This document shows, in pieces, positions 54,030 to 63,165 of a stretch of DNA of 64,000 nucleotides. The DNA is from Mariniblastus fucicola. GTDB taxonomy: Bacteria > Planctomycetota > Planctomycetia > Pirellulales > Pirellulaceae. The stretch's first letter is position 1; every line of letters starts with the position of its first letter. The DNA is taken from contig NZ_CP042912.1 of assembly GCF_008087665.1 (NCBI RefSeq), positions 496,001-560,000 of the forward strand, given 5' to 3'. The notes beneath the pieces were generated by a model that saw only the letters and a program-made list of their open reading frames with translations, was not told the DNA's origin and did not search any database. A program made the translations under genes and the position numbers.

Positions 54030-55088
54030 TCAGTTGTCCTGCGATTTCAGGTTGCGGTGCAGAAAGTTGGCTCGCTCGATATTCCGCTCGTCCGTCGAAA
54101 GAGCGGACTGGTGAATTTTTTGCAAGTGAGCTGGCTGGGTTTGAATGAATAGCTCGTTGACCTGGGGAATCTCCAGATCGCCGATCAATCCCAGGTTGAT
54201 GCCCATTCGAACGCGGGACAACAAGTGCATCGTTTCTTCGCTGCTGATGCGCCGCGCTGTTTGCAGCATCCCGTACGCTCGGCTGACCTGATCAAACAAT
54301 TCGTTTTGGTCTTCTTCGATCAAAAACTTGCGGGCTTTACGTTCGTAGTCGATGACAACGGGAACGACGTCACCCACCTGATCGATCAATTCCTTTTCTG
54401 ATTTGCCCAGCGTGATCTGGTTGCTAACCTGATAAAAATCGCCCATCGCCTGAGTGCCTTCACCGTACAAACCGCGAACGACCAGGTTGATTTTCTGCAG
54501 CGAGCGAAACACTTTCTCGATCTGATTCGTAATCACCAACGCTGGCAAGTGAACCAGAACACTGACTCGCATACCGGTGCCAACATTGGTCGGGCAAGCC
54601 GTCAAATAGCCAAATTGCTCGTGAAAAGCATAGGTCAACTGCTGCTCAATCTGATCGTCCAGTTCGTTGATCTGAGCCCATGCTCCGTCCAGATCCAGGC
54701 CGCTTTTCATGACCTGGATACGAAGATGATCTTCCTCGTTGACCATTAGGCTCAACTGTTCCTGACCATCAATCGCAACCGCGCGGGCGCCATCGGAGTT
54801 CGCATGTTCGCGGCTGATCAATTGGCGTTCTACAAGGAACTGGCGATCGAGCGCTTCCAGGGTCGCGACGTCGATGAACGTCAGATCACGCAGCGCTTTG
54901 TTGCTGCCAAGTCGTTGGCGCACGGTTGAATCGATGTTGGCGCGATCGATATCGTTGCACTGTCGGATGAACGGGAAATCCGCAAGGTTTCGAGCCAGTC
55001 GAATTCGGCTACTCATTACGATGTCGCTCTGCGGACCAATTCCGCGAAGCCACTCGCCACTGGTCGAAGCCAGGTCATCGATTTCCAT
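54030..55088 (-). CDS. mcsB: Protein arginine kinase McsB
   Basis: A 352-residue protein of the phosphagen/arginine kinase family. It has SRIRLARNLADFPF near the start, the NEEDHLRIQ motif, the reactive-site CPTNVGTGMR, and a later GLYGEGTQAMGDFYQVSN loop. McsB phosphorylates protein arginines, which tags proteins for degradation by ClpC-ClpP. It lies 62 bases downstream of mcsA on the same strand. No ctsR or clpC adjoins it in this window. Confidence 0.95.
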   Translation of the reverse strand: MEIDDLASTSGEWLRGIGPQSDIVMSSRIRLARNLADFPFIRQCNDIDRANIDSTVRQRLGSNKALRDLTFIDVATLEALDRQFLVERQLISREHANSDGARAVAIDGQEQLSLMVNEEDHLRIQVMKSGLDLDGAWAQINELDDQIEQQLTYAFHEQFGYLTACPTNVGTGMRVSVLVHLPALVITNQIEKVFRSLQKINLVVRGLYGEGTQAMGDFYQVSNQITLGKSEKELIDQVGDVVPVVIDYERKARKFLIEEDQNELFDQVSRAYGMLQTARRISSEETMHLLSRVRMGINLGLIGDLEIPQVNELFIQTQPAHLQKIHQSALSTDERNIERANFLHRNLKSQDN

Positions 55089-55150
55089 GTTGGCATCCCA
55101 AAAATATATTCAGCTGAAGCTGCAAAATGGCAACAACAGGTTGTTTCGAA

Positions 55151-55651
55151 TCAGGTTTGATCTTCGATCGATCGTATTCGATCCCGGATCTCCTGAGCTT
55201 TCTCGTAATTCTCTTCTGATACCGCCAGCTTCATTTCCCCTCGCAGTCGAATCAACTCGGTCTGCGACTCGGTGTCATAGGCGCCGCGTTGCGGACGTTT
55301 GCCAACATGCTCGGTCGATCCGTGAACGCTTTCAAGCAGCGGTTTCAGTTCTGCTCCGAAGAACACATAGTCGTGCGGGCATCCGAGTCGTCCTGCCTGG
55401 CGAAACTTCCCAAAAGAGATGCCACAAATTGGACATTTTTTGGAATCAAGCTCCTGCAACTCTTCCGCAGTCTGTTCCAACTTCAATTGATCGGAAAGCA
55501 CGCCCGTGATCTTCGGCGTCTCGGTATCTTCGACTTCAGGCTGGAGATAATGTTTCGCGCAATCAGGGCACAGATGCAGGGCCAGCAATCCGTCTCCAGT
55601 AAGGTCGGTGATGTGAAACGTCGCTGACTTGCTGCATTTTTGACATTTCAT
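55151..55651 (-). CDS. mcsA: McsA-like activator with zinc fingers and UVR motif
   Basis: A 166-residue protein. Paired CxxC motifs (CQKCSK and CPDC near residues 3 and 28-31, CPIC near 73) make two zinc-binding knuckles. The C-terminal 45 residues are a UvrB/UvrC (UVR) helix pair ending in NYEKAQEIRDRIRSIE. This layout is that of McsA, the activator of McsB. Its position before mcsB supports the call. Confidence 0.92.
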   Translation of the reverse strand: MKCQKCSKSATFHITDLTGDGLLALHLCPDCAKHYLQPEVEDTETPKITGVLSDQLKLEQTAEELQELDSKKCPICGISFGKFRQAGRLGCPHDYVFFGAELKPLLESVHGSTEHVGKRPQRGAYDTESQTELIRLRGEMKLAVSEENYEKAQEIRDRIRSIEDQT

Positions 55652-56017
55652 GGTGTGGACCTGAATAAGGAGGGAGTTGATCTGTTTCGATTTTATCTAC
55701 GGGCACCATCGGATACAAGATTGGAGGTTTCGTCCAGTGCTTTCACTTCAAATGTTTATGGTACGATGTGCCCGCTTTAATCCGGAATTGTTAACGACGC
55801 CGAGCACACAGAAAAGTTCACGTTGACCCCGTTCAGCCAACCGGTTGGCCAGCAACGATTGTCCTCGGTTCGTCCGTATGGCGGGCTAAACACAAGAGTG
55901 TAAACAGTATCCAGGCAGAATATTCAGCCATCGATTCGCTCACGTAACCGCTCGTGGCGAAGCCGTGCTGATTTTGCGAACACGAAGATCGGCTCCGCGA
56001 GCCAAACCCTACGACTC
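55652..56017. other. Intergenic region before trpE
   Basis: About 366 bases between divergent mcsA and trpE. I looked for a leader peptide with consecutive Trp codons before trpE and found none. No other structure recognised. Confidence 0.4.
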
Positions 56018-57538
56018 ATGACCTTGATTCCTGATTTTTCATCTTTTTCCCAGCTGGCCACGTCGCACAACGCGATCCCTGTCTTCCGAAAGTTGCTTAG
56101 CGATTCGTTGACGCCTGTTTCAGCGTTTCGAAAAATCGATCGCGGAGGAACTGCCTGCCTTTTTGAAAGTGTTATCGGCGGGGAAAAAGTCGGACGGTAC
56201 AGCATTCTTGCGGCGGACCCGAAATTCGAAATCTCCGCAACAGGAACCGAAGTCACGCTCACTGAAAAAGCAAATTCTGGCGGTGATGCTTCGCCAAAGA
56301 CTTGGCAATGCGACAATCCGCTGGAGGAAATTCGCAAGCACATCGATTCGGTCAATGTCGCCATTCTGGAAGGGCTCCCGCCTTTCGCTGGAGGAGCAAT
56401 CGGGTTCGCGGGCTACGACGTGATCCGCTACGTAGAGGACCTCCCGAACGCGCCAGAAGATGACCGTCAGTTGGACGACATGAGTTTTGCGTTCTATGAC
56501 TCGATGCTGATCTTCGACCACATCAACAAAACCATTTTCGTGATGGCATTGGCGTGGTTGGACGATTTCGATTCAACACAGGCCGCCTACGACGACGCTT
56601 CGGCGCGAATTGACGATTTGGTGGCGCGCTTGCAGGCTCCAGAGACAGGCAAAGAATTCGACTTTATGAATGTGGCTCCGACCAGCGGAGATCCACCCGA
56701 GTACACGTCGAACATGACCCGGGAATCGTTCGGCGATGCCGTCAAGGAATGCATCGAGTACATCCACGCCGGAGACATTTTTCAGGTCGTGCTTAGCCAG
56801 CGACTTTCGCTCGATATTGAGTGCGATCCGCTGGAGATCTATCGCAGTTTGCGCGTGCTCAACCCCAGCCCGTTCATGTTTTTTCTTCGCAGCCCCAAAT
56901 GTACTTTGGTAGGCAGTTCGCCAGAGATCATGTGCCGGGTCGTGGACGGCGAAGTAACGGTGCGGCCTCTGGCAGGAACGAGAAAACGCGGTGCGACGCC
57001 CGAGGAGGACAAGCGGCTTGAAGAAGAACTGCTGGCGGACGAAAAAGAACGCGCGGAGCACGTGATGTTGGTCGACCTTGGCCGCAATGACGTTGGGCGA
57101 GTCGCGAAGTACGGTTCGATTGAGCTTCCCGACATCATGATCGTGGAACGCTACAGCCATGTGATGCACATTTCGTCTTCGGTGACCGGTCAGCTGCGAG
57201 ATGATTGCGATGCGTTTGACGCGTTGATGGCGAGCCTGCCAGCCGGTACGGTTTCGGGGGCTCCGAAGGTTCGTGCGATGGAGATCATTGACGAGTTCGA
57301 ACCGCATCGGCGTGGACCGTATGCGGGCGCCGTTGGCTACGTGGACTATTCAGGGAACATGGATACCTGTATCGCGCTGCGAACGATGGTGATCAAGGAC
57401 GGCAAAGCCTGGGTTCAGGCCGGCGCAGGCATTGTGGCGGACAGCGATCCGGACGCGGAGTACGAAGAGACGCTGAACAAAGCACTCGGTTTGCTGCGAG
57501 CAATTCAAGCGGCTCACGCGCGAACTTCAGGCGATTGA
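56018..57538 (+). CDS. trpE: Anthranilate synthase component I
   Basis: A 506-residue chorismate-utilising enzyme. The N-terminal part has [15 protein letters not shown] (a Trp feedback-type region). The catalytic domain has [53 protein letters not shown] and [23 protein letters not shown]. With the glutamine amidotransferase TrpG it makes anthranilate, the first step of tryptophan synthesis. No trpG follows it here; trpA lies about 3 kb away on the other strand. Confidence 0.97.
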   Translation: MTLIPDFSSFSQLATSHNAIPVFRKLLSDSLTPVSAFRKIDRGGTACLFESVIGGEKVGRYSILAADPKFEISATGTEVTLTEKANSGGDASPKTWQCDNPLEEIRKHIDSVNVAILEGLPPFAGGAIGFAGYDVIRYVEDLPNAPEDDRQLDDMSFAFYDSMLIFDHINKTIFVMALAWLDDFDSTQAAYDDASARIDDLVARLQAPETGKEFDFMNVAPTSGDPPEYTSNMTRESFGDAVKECIEYIHAGDIFQVVLSQRLSLDIECDPLEIYRSLRVLNPSPFMFFLRSPKCTLVGSSPEIMCRVVDGEVTVRPLAGTRKRGATPEEDKRLEEELLADEKERAEHVMLVDLGRNDVGRVAKYGSIELPDIMIVERYSHVMHISSSVTGQLRDDCDAFDALMASLPAGTVSGAPKVRAMEIIDEFEPHRRGPYAGAVGYVDYSGNMDTCIALRTMVIKDGKAWVQAGAGIVADSDPDAEYEETLNKALGLLRAIQAAHARTSGD

Positions 57539-57635
57539 TGGAACTGGGCCGGCTCTCGTTTTGAATCGGCCAAATGCCCTGCGAGTTCGGTTGGCGGAAG
57601 CTTCCAGCCTGCGATGGCTTTTCCGTGATCTCTAT

Positions 57636-57662
57636 CGGGCTCTATGGATTCCGAGCCCGTTT
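57636..57662 (+). terminator. Possible terminator after trpE
   Basis: CGGGCTC (57636-57642) pairs with GAGCCCG (57653-57659), followed by only three Ts. It overlaps the boundary with the convergent glycosyltransferase stop. Weak tail, so the call is tentative. Confidence 0.4.
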
Positions 57663-57666
57663 CGCT

Positions 57667-58779
57667 CTACGAGTTCGAATAGATCGCTCGATATCCATCA
57701 GCCATTTCGGAAACCGCAAACTTTCCATCCACTGACGCCCTGCCCTGATCCGCCAGCTGACGACCCGATTCCGTTTGCTCCAGCAGATACTTTGTCCAAC
57801 GAGCAAACTCGTCGCGGGCACCAAAGTTCGTCGCGAACCCCGTTTCCTGATGCTCAATCGTTTCCGACGTCCCTGGCCCGTAAACCGAAATCACAGGTAC
57901 GCCGCTTTGCATCGCGTGATGCATCGCTGACGGCAAAGGCTCATTCAAATGCGACTGCCAGAAAAAATCCAGCCCCGGAATCAGTGTCTGGGCATCAACT
58001 TCCGCATCAATGAAGTGCACGTGGTGACCGGCTTCGGTTTGAGACGCAAACTTTTCCAGTCGCGTCCGCTGCGAACCGTTGCCGAAAATGAAAAAGTGTA
58101 CGTCGTCGCGAATGCAGGTCAGCAAATCCGTTGCCCAAATGAGATCCTTGAGCCGCGAACGTGGCACCAGCGGCGCTACGGCTCCGGCGATGTGAACGTG
58201 CTCGCCAAAGCCACCAAGTTGCACCAGCTTTCGCCGCGCCGATTCGCGATCGGGTGAGCTGGGGCCAATCGAACTGGCAACGATCGAAATTCGATCTTCG
58301 CGGTACTGATGGCTGACCAGCGACTTTTTGATTTCTTCGTGCGGCACAACGTATTGCAGCACTGGACTGCCCAGCCGACGGTCGATCGCTTCGAACGTCA
58401 TGTTCGTGGAAGGTCGGACGTACAGCTCTGTCACGAACTTGCGAACCGAATCAACATCGAACGAGGCCGCCAACATCACGCGTTCCGCAGGCTGACACCA
58501 GGCGTGAACGATGTTCGGCTGCAATCGCCTGATCAGCTTCCTCAAACGCAAACCCGATCGAGTCAAAGTGCGAACCGAGATGGCCTGATTGAGGGATGTG
58601 CCGAGAAAGTGAAATTCTGTGTTGGACACGGAAAACATGGGTGAATTTTGAGCCGGACCAAGCACCGCGACGTGCACATCAAAGTCGTCGCCGATCGCTC
58701 CGGTCAGCAATTCCAGTTGCCGGGTCGCGCCGAATCGGTCCAGCGAATCGATCACAAAAAGCAGACGTTGTTGGCTCAC
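57667..58779 (-). CDS. Glycosyltransferase, GT4-like
   Basis: A 370-residue GT-B fold protein. The N-terminal Rossmann domain begins LLFVIDSLDRFGATRQLELL. The second domain has the donor-binding motif EPLPSAMHHAMQSGVPVISVYGPGTSETIEHQETGF, with a Glu that binds the sugar nucleotide. It transfers a sugar to an unknown acceptor. It overlaps the next gene upstream (58776) by 4 bases and is the last gene of an hpt-GT-GT operon. Confidence 0.85.
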   Translation of the reverse strand: MSQQRLLFVIDSLDRFGATRQLELLTGAIGDDFDVHVAVLGPAQNSPMFSVSNTEFHFLGTSLNQAISVRTLTRSGLRLRKLIRRLQPNIVHAWCQPAERVMLAASFDVDSVRKFVTELYVRPSTNMTFEAIDRRLGSPVLQYVVPHEEIKKSLVSHQYREDRISIVASSIGPSSPDRESARRKLVQLGGFGEHVHIAGAVAPLVPRSRLKDLIWATDLLTCIRDDVHFFIFGNGSQRTRLEKFASQTEAGHHVHFIDAEVDAQTLIPGLDFFWQSHLNEPLPSAMHHAMQSGVPVISVYGPGTSETIEHQETGFATNFGARDEFARWTKYLLEQTESGRQLADQGRASVDGKFAVSEMADGYRAIYSNS

Positions 58780-60002
58780 GAGAACGATGCTCCCGAAGCA
58801 TTTTCGGGCTGACGAACGCCCAGCAATGACTCCAGAAACACACTGCCAATTCTGGCCATATCAATCGCTGGCCGGAACTGTGTTGCCGCATTGGCGCCCA
58901 ACTCCAAACGTTTGTCGCTGTTGCGAAGTGCCATCGTGATCGCTTCGCCAAGCGCCACTGGATTGCCTGGCGGCGCAATGATGCCGGTTGAGTCGCGTTG
59001 GACTTCGATCATCTCGCCAATCCTTCGTCCGTCAGGATCACGTTTGGCAATGGATTCGGTCGAGTTGTCAGTCACCAGTGGGCAGACTCCGTTGGCTATC
59101 GCTTCCAGCAGGCAGCGGCAATTCACCGCGCCACGCATCGGGTGCACGTAAAGATCCGCGGCCTGAAAAATCTCGTCCAGATCGTCGAAATAGCCCGGCA
59201 TGATCGCCGTGTAAATCATGTCGTGATCGGAAATCGTGTCCCAGACTTTCCGCGAGCGTGGCCCGTCACCGAGGATCCACAGTTTGGCTTTGGGGAACGA
59301 CTCAAGCACGATCTTCCAGGCTCGAACCAGATCACAGACTCCGCCGTCGCCGTTGAGCGGAGCGCCCGTCACGACCAAAGGCTGGGCCGGATCGATTCTC
59401 AAAATCGGGTGAGCGTCGCCAAGTGCCGTTCTTGAATTGGCTTGTTGCAGCAGTGAACGTTCGGGTTCGGCGCGGCAGGTGACGCCATCGGAAACCAGCT
59501 CCACACGCTGCGGCAAAGCGGTCTTTCGCATGACCAGTTCGTTTCGCGTTCGCAGTGAATCGCAAATCACCGCGTCGGCCAGGTTCAATCGAAGGTTTTT
59601 TTGAATCGTACGGTTCGTCCTGACGACCGCGCGATGGTCGATGCGAACGACGCAAGGCACTGAATCGCCGACGAGTTTTCGGACCGGAGGCAGGTCTTCT
59701 CCGCTGCCAAAGAGCAAAACGGCGTCCGGCTGAAACAAATCCAGTTCGCGGATCAATGCCCGTTGGTAACGGTAAGTGCCCCAAGGTCCCGAACTGGGCC
59801 GCGACAGACGACGAAGATCAAATTCGCGAAACGAGCACTCCGTCGGCCAACCTTTTTGCCACGCTGAGGTAAACAGCCTGACATGATTTCCGGCACCGCT
59901 GAAATGGTCGCCAAGGTCAGCGATAAAGTGTTCCGTAGGACCGCTGATCGGCCAAAACCGTCGCGTGACGATCGCGATTCGTTGTGGCGTCGAAGGCGTC
60001 AT
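58776..60002 (-). CDS. Glycosyltransferase, GT4-like
   Basis: A 408-residue GT-B protein with an IAIVTRRFWPISGPTEHFIADLG-type N-terminus and a second domain containing QAADLYVHPMRGAVNCRCLLEAIANGVCPLVTDN. The donor-site Glu is present in the LLEAIANG stretch. It shares 4 bases with hpt upstream and 4 with the next glycosyltransferase, so all three genes are translated in a chain. Acceptor unknown; surface polysaccharide is the usual use. Confidence 0.85.
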   Translation of the reverse strand: MTPSTPQRIAIVTRRFWPISGPTEHFIADLGDHFSGAGNHVRLFTSAWQKGWPTECSFREFDLRRLSRPSSGPWGTYRYQRALIRELDLFQPDAVLLFGSGEDLPPVRKLVGDSVPCVVRIDHRAVVRTNRTIQKNLRLNLADAVICDSLRTRNELVMRKTALPQRVELVSDGVTCRAEPERSLLQQANSRTALGDAHPILRIDPAQPLVVTGAPLNGDGGVCDLVRAWKIVLESFPKAKLWILGDGPRSRKVWDTISDHDMIYTAIMPGYFDDLDEIFQAADLYVHPMRGAVNCRCLLEAIANGVCPLVTDNSTESIAKRDPDGRRIGEMIEVQRDSTGIIAPPGNPVALGEAITMALRNSDKRLELGANAATQFRPAIDMARIGSVFLESLLGVRQPENASGASFS

Positions 60003-60523
60003 GCGTTGGGTTCGAGGTCGGAATCTTCCAGACAGGCCAGGTACGGCAAGTTTCGGTACTCGTCGTTGTAATCCAGCCCGTAACCCACGACGAATTCATC
60101 GGGAATGTCAAAGGCAATGAACTCCGGACGGTATTCGACTTCCTGCCGACCGGTCTTGCAAAGCAACACTGCCGACTGCAGCGATGTCGGACCGTAATCC
60201 GCAACCAATGCGGTGACTTTGTCGAGCGTATGTCCGGTGTCGAAGATGTCGTCGATCAACAGGACTTCGCGGTCCTTGATGTCGAGCATCATTTCGGCGT
60301 TGATCGTCAGGTCGCCTCGCTCAGTGCCTTCATAGCTGCTCGTTTGCAGGACGCCGACGCGAGTTGGCATGCGAAGCTTCCGAATCAGGTCAGCGCCGAG
60401 CACGATGCTGCCGGTCAGAATGCAGATGATCGTCAGAGGCTTGTCGCCGTAATGAGCGTTGATGGCGTCGGCAAGTTTTTCGACGCCATCGTTGAGCTGA
60501 TTTTCGTCAAGAAGAGTTTTCAC
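59999..60523 (-). CDS. hpt: Hypoxanthine phosphoribosyltransferase
   Basis: A 174-residue phosphoribosyltransferase with the PRPP-binding motif VLLIDDIFDTGHTL, the TSSYEGTERG loop and a C-terminal DIPDEFVVGYGLDYNDEYRNLPY stretch typical of this enzyme. It salvages hypoxanthine or guanine to the nucleotide. It heads an operon with two glycosyltransferases (4-base overlaps), an odd pairing for a purine-salvage gene. Confidence 0.93.
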   Translation of the reverse strand: MKTLLDENQLNDGVEKLADAINAHYGDKPLTIICILTGSIVLGADLIRKLRMPTRVGVLQTSSYEGTERGDLTINAEMMLDIKDREVLLIDDIFDTGHTLDKVTALVADYGPTSLQSAVLLCKTGRQEVEYRPEFIAFDIPDEFVVGYGLDYNDEYRNLPYLACLEDSDLEPNA

Positions 60524-60598
60524 GGTTGCTCGAAAATGGTGGTTCGGAGGAAATGATTGTAAGCCATCAATGAAACAGCGATAAGGTCGAAAACTGCA

Positions 60599-60661
60599 GT
60601 GGCGTAGGCTTCCAACCTGTGATTAAAAGTATTGCGCACACAGGCTGGAAGCCTATGCCAC
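60599..60661. repeat. Family B palindromic element, copy 2 (63 bp)
   Basis: Arms of 23 bases (60599-60621 and 60639-60661) with two mismatches, around 17 bases. The right arm ends 10 bases before the trpA stop codon (60671). The same arms bound the elements at 15161 and 62979. Confidence 0.88.
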
Positions 60662-60670
60662 CGTTTGGCT

Positions 60671-61477
60671 TCAACCCGAGATCGCCGACAGCATTTCTTT
60701 GCTGAAGGCCGCCACGTCGGCGGCAGCGTCGTCTTTCGAAGTCCCGTTTTCGATCGCCGCGACGCGTCGCACAATCGCCGAGCCAACGATCATGCCGTCG
60801 GCAACAGGTTTGAGGATCTGAGCGTGCTCTGGCTGGCTGATTCCGAAGCCAACGCAAATCGGAAGATCCGTTTGCCCGCGAAGCCACGAAACATTGTCCA
60901 CCAAATCATCCGGCAGTGCAGTCCGTTCGCCGGTGATGCCAGCGATCGAAACGTAGTAAATGAATCCGCTTGAGTTTTCCGCAATCGTCAGTGCCCGATC
61001 GCGAGGCGTCGTTGGCGTGACCAGCTGGATCAGGCTGAAGTCTCGCTGCTTGCACTTGGCCGCAAACTCCGCCGACTCGTCGACCGGCATGTCGGGCACG
61101 ATCGCGCCGGCGACACCCGCGTCGATGGCTTTGTCCAAAAAGGCATCCAAACCGACGCGGTAAATGATGGCGTAGCTGATCATCGTCACCACCGGCATTT
61201 CGATTTCGGACGTGGTGGACTTGAGCATCGCCAGAATCGCATCCAGCTTCGTGCCAGCGTTGAGGGCTCGGGTGTAAGACGCCTGAATCACCGGACCGTC
61301 GGCGATCGGATCGCTGTACGGGATGCCGACTTCCGCCAAATGACAGCCCGCGGCGTCAAGCTTTCTCAACAGCTGGCCGGTGAATTCGAGGTCCGGGTCG
61401 CCCGCGGTGATGAACGGCATAAACGCCTTTTGTTCGCTGGCTCGCAGTTTCTGAAAAAGTTCGTCGATCTGGGACAT
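60671..61477 (-). CDS. trpA: Tryptophan synthase alpha subunit
   Basis: A 268-residue TIM-barrel protein with PFITAGDPD, the GIPYSDPIADGPVIQ motif containing the catalytic Asp, and GFGISQPEHAQ near the end, all typical of TrpA. It splits indole-3-glycerol phosphate into indole and glyceraldehyde 3-phosphate. No trpB is adjacent, so the trp genes are scattered here. Confidence 0.97.
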   Translation of the reverse strand: MSQIDELFQKLRASEQKAFMPFITAGDPDLEFTGQLLRKLDAAGCHLAEVGIPYSDPIADGPVIQASYTRALNAGTKLDAILAMLKSTTSEIEMPVVTMISYAIIYRVGLDAFLDKAIDAGVAGAIVPDMPVDESAEFAAKCKQRDFSLIQLVTPTTPRDRALTIAENSSGFIYYVSIAGITGERTALPDDLVDNVSWLRGQTDLPICVGFGISQPEHAQILKPVADGMIVGSAIVRRVAAIENGTSKDDAAADVAAFSKEMLSAISG

Positions 61478-61700
61478 GTAATATTTTCGTTTTCGGTTGA
61501 GTTAAGCAGAACATTCTAGCCGCGGTCGGTTTGAATTCCATGGTGGCCAGCTTGCATTTGTCGGTGCGGACCGGAAGCAATCGGCCTATAATCGTCGTCG
61601 TGGCACGCGCGTGAGCCAGCGGTCTCACCGAGAAAAATGCACCACACGGTGGAGATCTCCGTGCCGCGAATTTTAAAACGTTCAATCTTCCGAGACCAAC

Positions 61701-62978
61701 ATGCTCATAGGCCTGACAAAACGAATGCTCTTTGAGACCGACAAACGGCTTCTGTGGAAGCTGGTTTGGAACATGGGCATCAAGGGGATTCGCAGCGTCC
61801 AGAAACACAAAAAACGGCTCAAAAAAGGCGAGTTCTTTCCGCCTTATTTGTACATCTCGATCATCAACAGTTGTAACCTCCGCTGCCAGGGTTGCTGGGT
61901 CGACGTCGATCACAAACAACAGAAGATCGATGTCCCGGCGATGAACCGGATGATCACCACGGCCAAGAAAATGGGGAACTCGTTTTTCGGGTTGCTCGGC
62001 GGTGAACCGTTCATGCACAAGGAACTGTTCGATGTTTTGGAAGCTCATCCCGACGCGTACTTTCAGGTTTTCACCAACGGCCATTTCATTACCGATGAAG
62101 TCGCCAAGCGTTTGCGCAAATGTGGCAACGTGACGGTGTTGGTCAGCGTCGAAGGCAGCGAAATCGTTAGCGACACTCGCCGCGGCAAAGAAGGCGTTTA
62201 CTCGGCGACAATGAAGGGGATTGAGAACTGCCTGAAGAACAAAGTCATGACCGGGGTTTGCACGAGCCTTTGTCAGTCAAATTTTGATGAGCTGTTGACC
62301 GAAAAGTGGGTCGACAATCTGATCGAGATGGGCGTGCTCTACACATGGTTCCACATTTACCGTCCTGTTGGACCCGACTCGAATCCGGATCTTGCTCTGA
62401 CGCCGCAGCAGCAACGCGTCGCTCGCCAGTTCGTCGTCGATATGCGTTGCAAGAAGCCAATCATTTTCATTGACGCCTACTACGATGCCGATGGTCATGC
62501 CTTGTGTCCGGCTGCAACGGGCTTCACGCATCACATCAATCCGTGGGGCGACGTTGAGCCTTGCCCAATCATTCAGTTCGCCAAAGAATCGATTCACGAC
62601 GAACGGCCATTGGATCAGGTGTTCAACGAGTCCGAATATCTTCGTGACTTCCGTAAGACGGCGGCGGAGCACACTCGCGGTTGCATCGTACTGGAGCGTC
62701 CGGACTTGATTGAGTCGCTGGCCGATCGGCACGGTGCGAAGGATTCGACCGCGCGAAAGAAAGCTCTGGCTGAACTCCAGGCCGCCGCGGCGCATTCGTC
62801 ACAGTATGCTCCTGGCAGCGAGCCGATTCCGGAAAAGAGTTGGGCTTATCGCTTGGCGAAAAAGTTCGCGTACCACGACTATGGCGTGTACGACGAGCAT
62901 TTCAAGGAAGAGAACTGGATCGATCCGAACGACAATCCTCGCGAGCCTGGCGAGTCGGAGTTGGTGCAACTGGGGTAA
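61701..62978 (+). CDS. Radical SAM protein
   Basis: A 425-residue radical SAM enzyme. The cluster motif INSCNLRCQGCWV (Cx3Cx2C) lies near residue 58 and is followed by the GLLGGEPFMHKELF GGEP-type motif. A later PWGDVEPCPI stretch with further cysteines (also near CPAATG and GCIVLE) may bind an auxiliary cluster. The tail is Glu/Asn-rich. Substrate unknown. The stop is followed directly by a family B repeat. Confidence 0.88.
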   Translation: MLIGLTKRMLFETDKRLLWKLVWNMGIKGIRSVQKHKKRLKKGEFFPPYLYISIINSCNLRCQGCWVDVDHKQQKIDVPAMNRMITTAKKMGNSFFGLLGGEPFMHKELFDVLEAHPDAYFQVFTNGHFITDEVAKRLRKCGNVTVLVSVEGSEIVSDTRRGKEGVYSATMKGIENCLKNKVMTGVCTSLCQSNFDELLTEKWVDNLIEMGVLYTWFHIYRPVGPDSNPDLALTPQQQRVARQFVVDMRCKKPIIFIDAYYDADGHALCPAATGFTHHINPWGDVEPCPIIQFAKESIHDERPLDQVFNESEYLRDFRKTAAEHTRGCIVLERPDLIESLADRHGAKDSTARKKALAELQAAAAHSSQYAPGSEPIPEKSWAYRLAKKFAYHDYGVYDEHFKEENWIDPNDNPREPGESELVQLG

Positions 62979-63165
62979 GGTGGCATAGGCTTCCAGCCTG
63001 TGTCAGCATCTCGTTTGCATTTGTCGTAGTGGTGGCTTCCAGCCGCCGCATTTTGTTCTTCCGAATCAAGAACTGCTTTTTGTTTCCAGGGCGACGGCAT
63101 GCAAACAGAGGCGGCTAGAAGCCGCCACTACGACGTGCAATCACAGGCCAGAGGCCTATGCCACC
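62979..63165. repeat. Family B nested palindromic element, copy 3 (187 bp)
   Basis: Outer arms of 24 bases (62979-63002 and 63142-63165) and inner arms of 24 bases (63024-63047 and 63110-63133, two mismatches). It begins at the first base after the radical SAM stop and ends in the first base of the mutM stop. The inner arm resembles a stretch of copy 1 near 15196-15220. Confidence 0.9.

Noticed and set aside
55652-56017. trp leader peptide or attenuator before trpE
   Set aside because: No short frame with consecutive Trp codons and no terminator hairpin were found.
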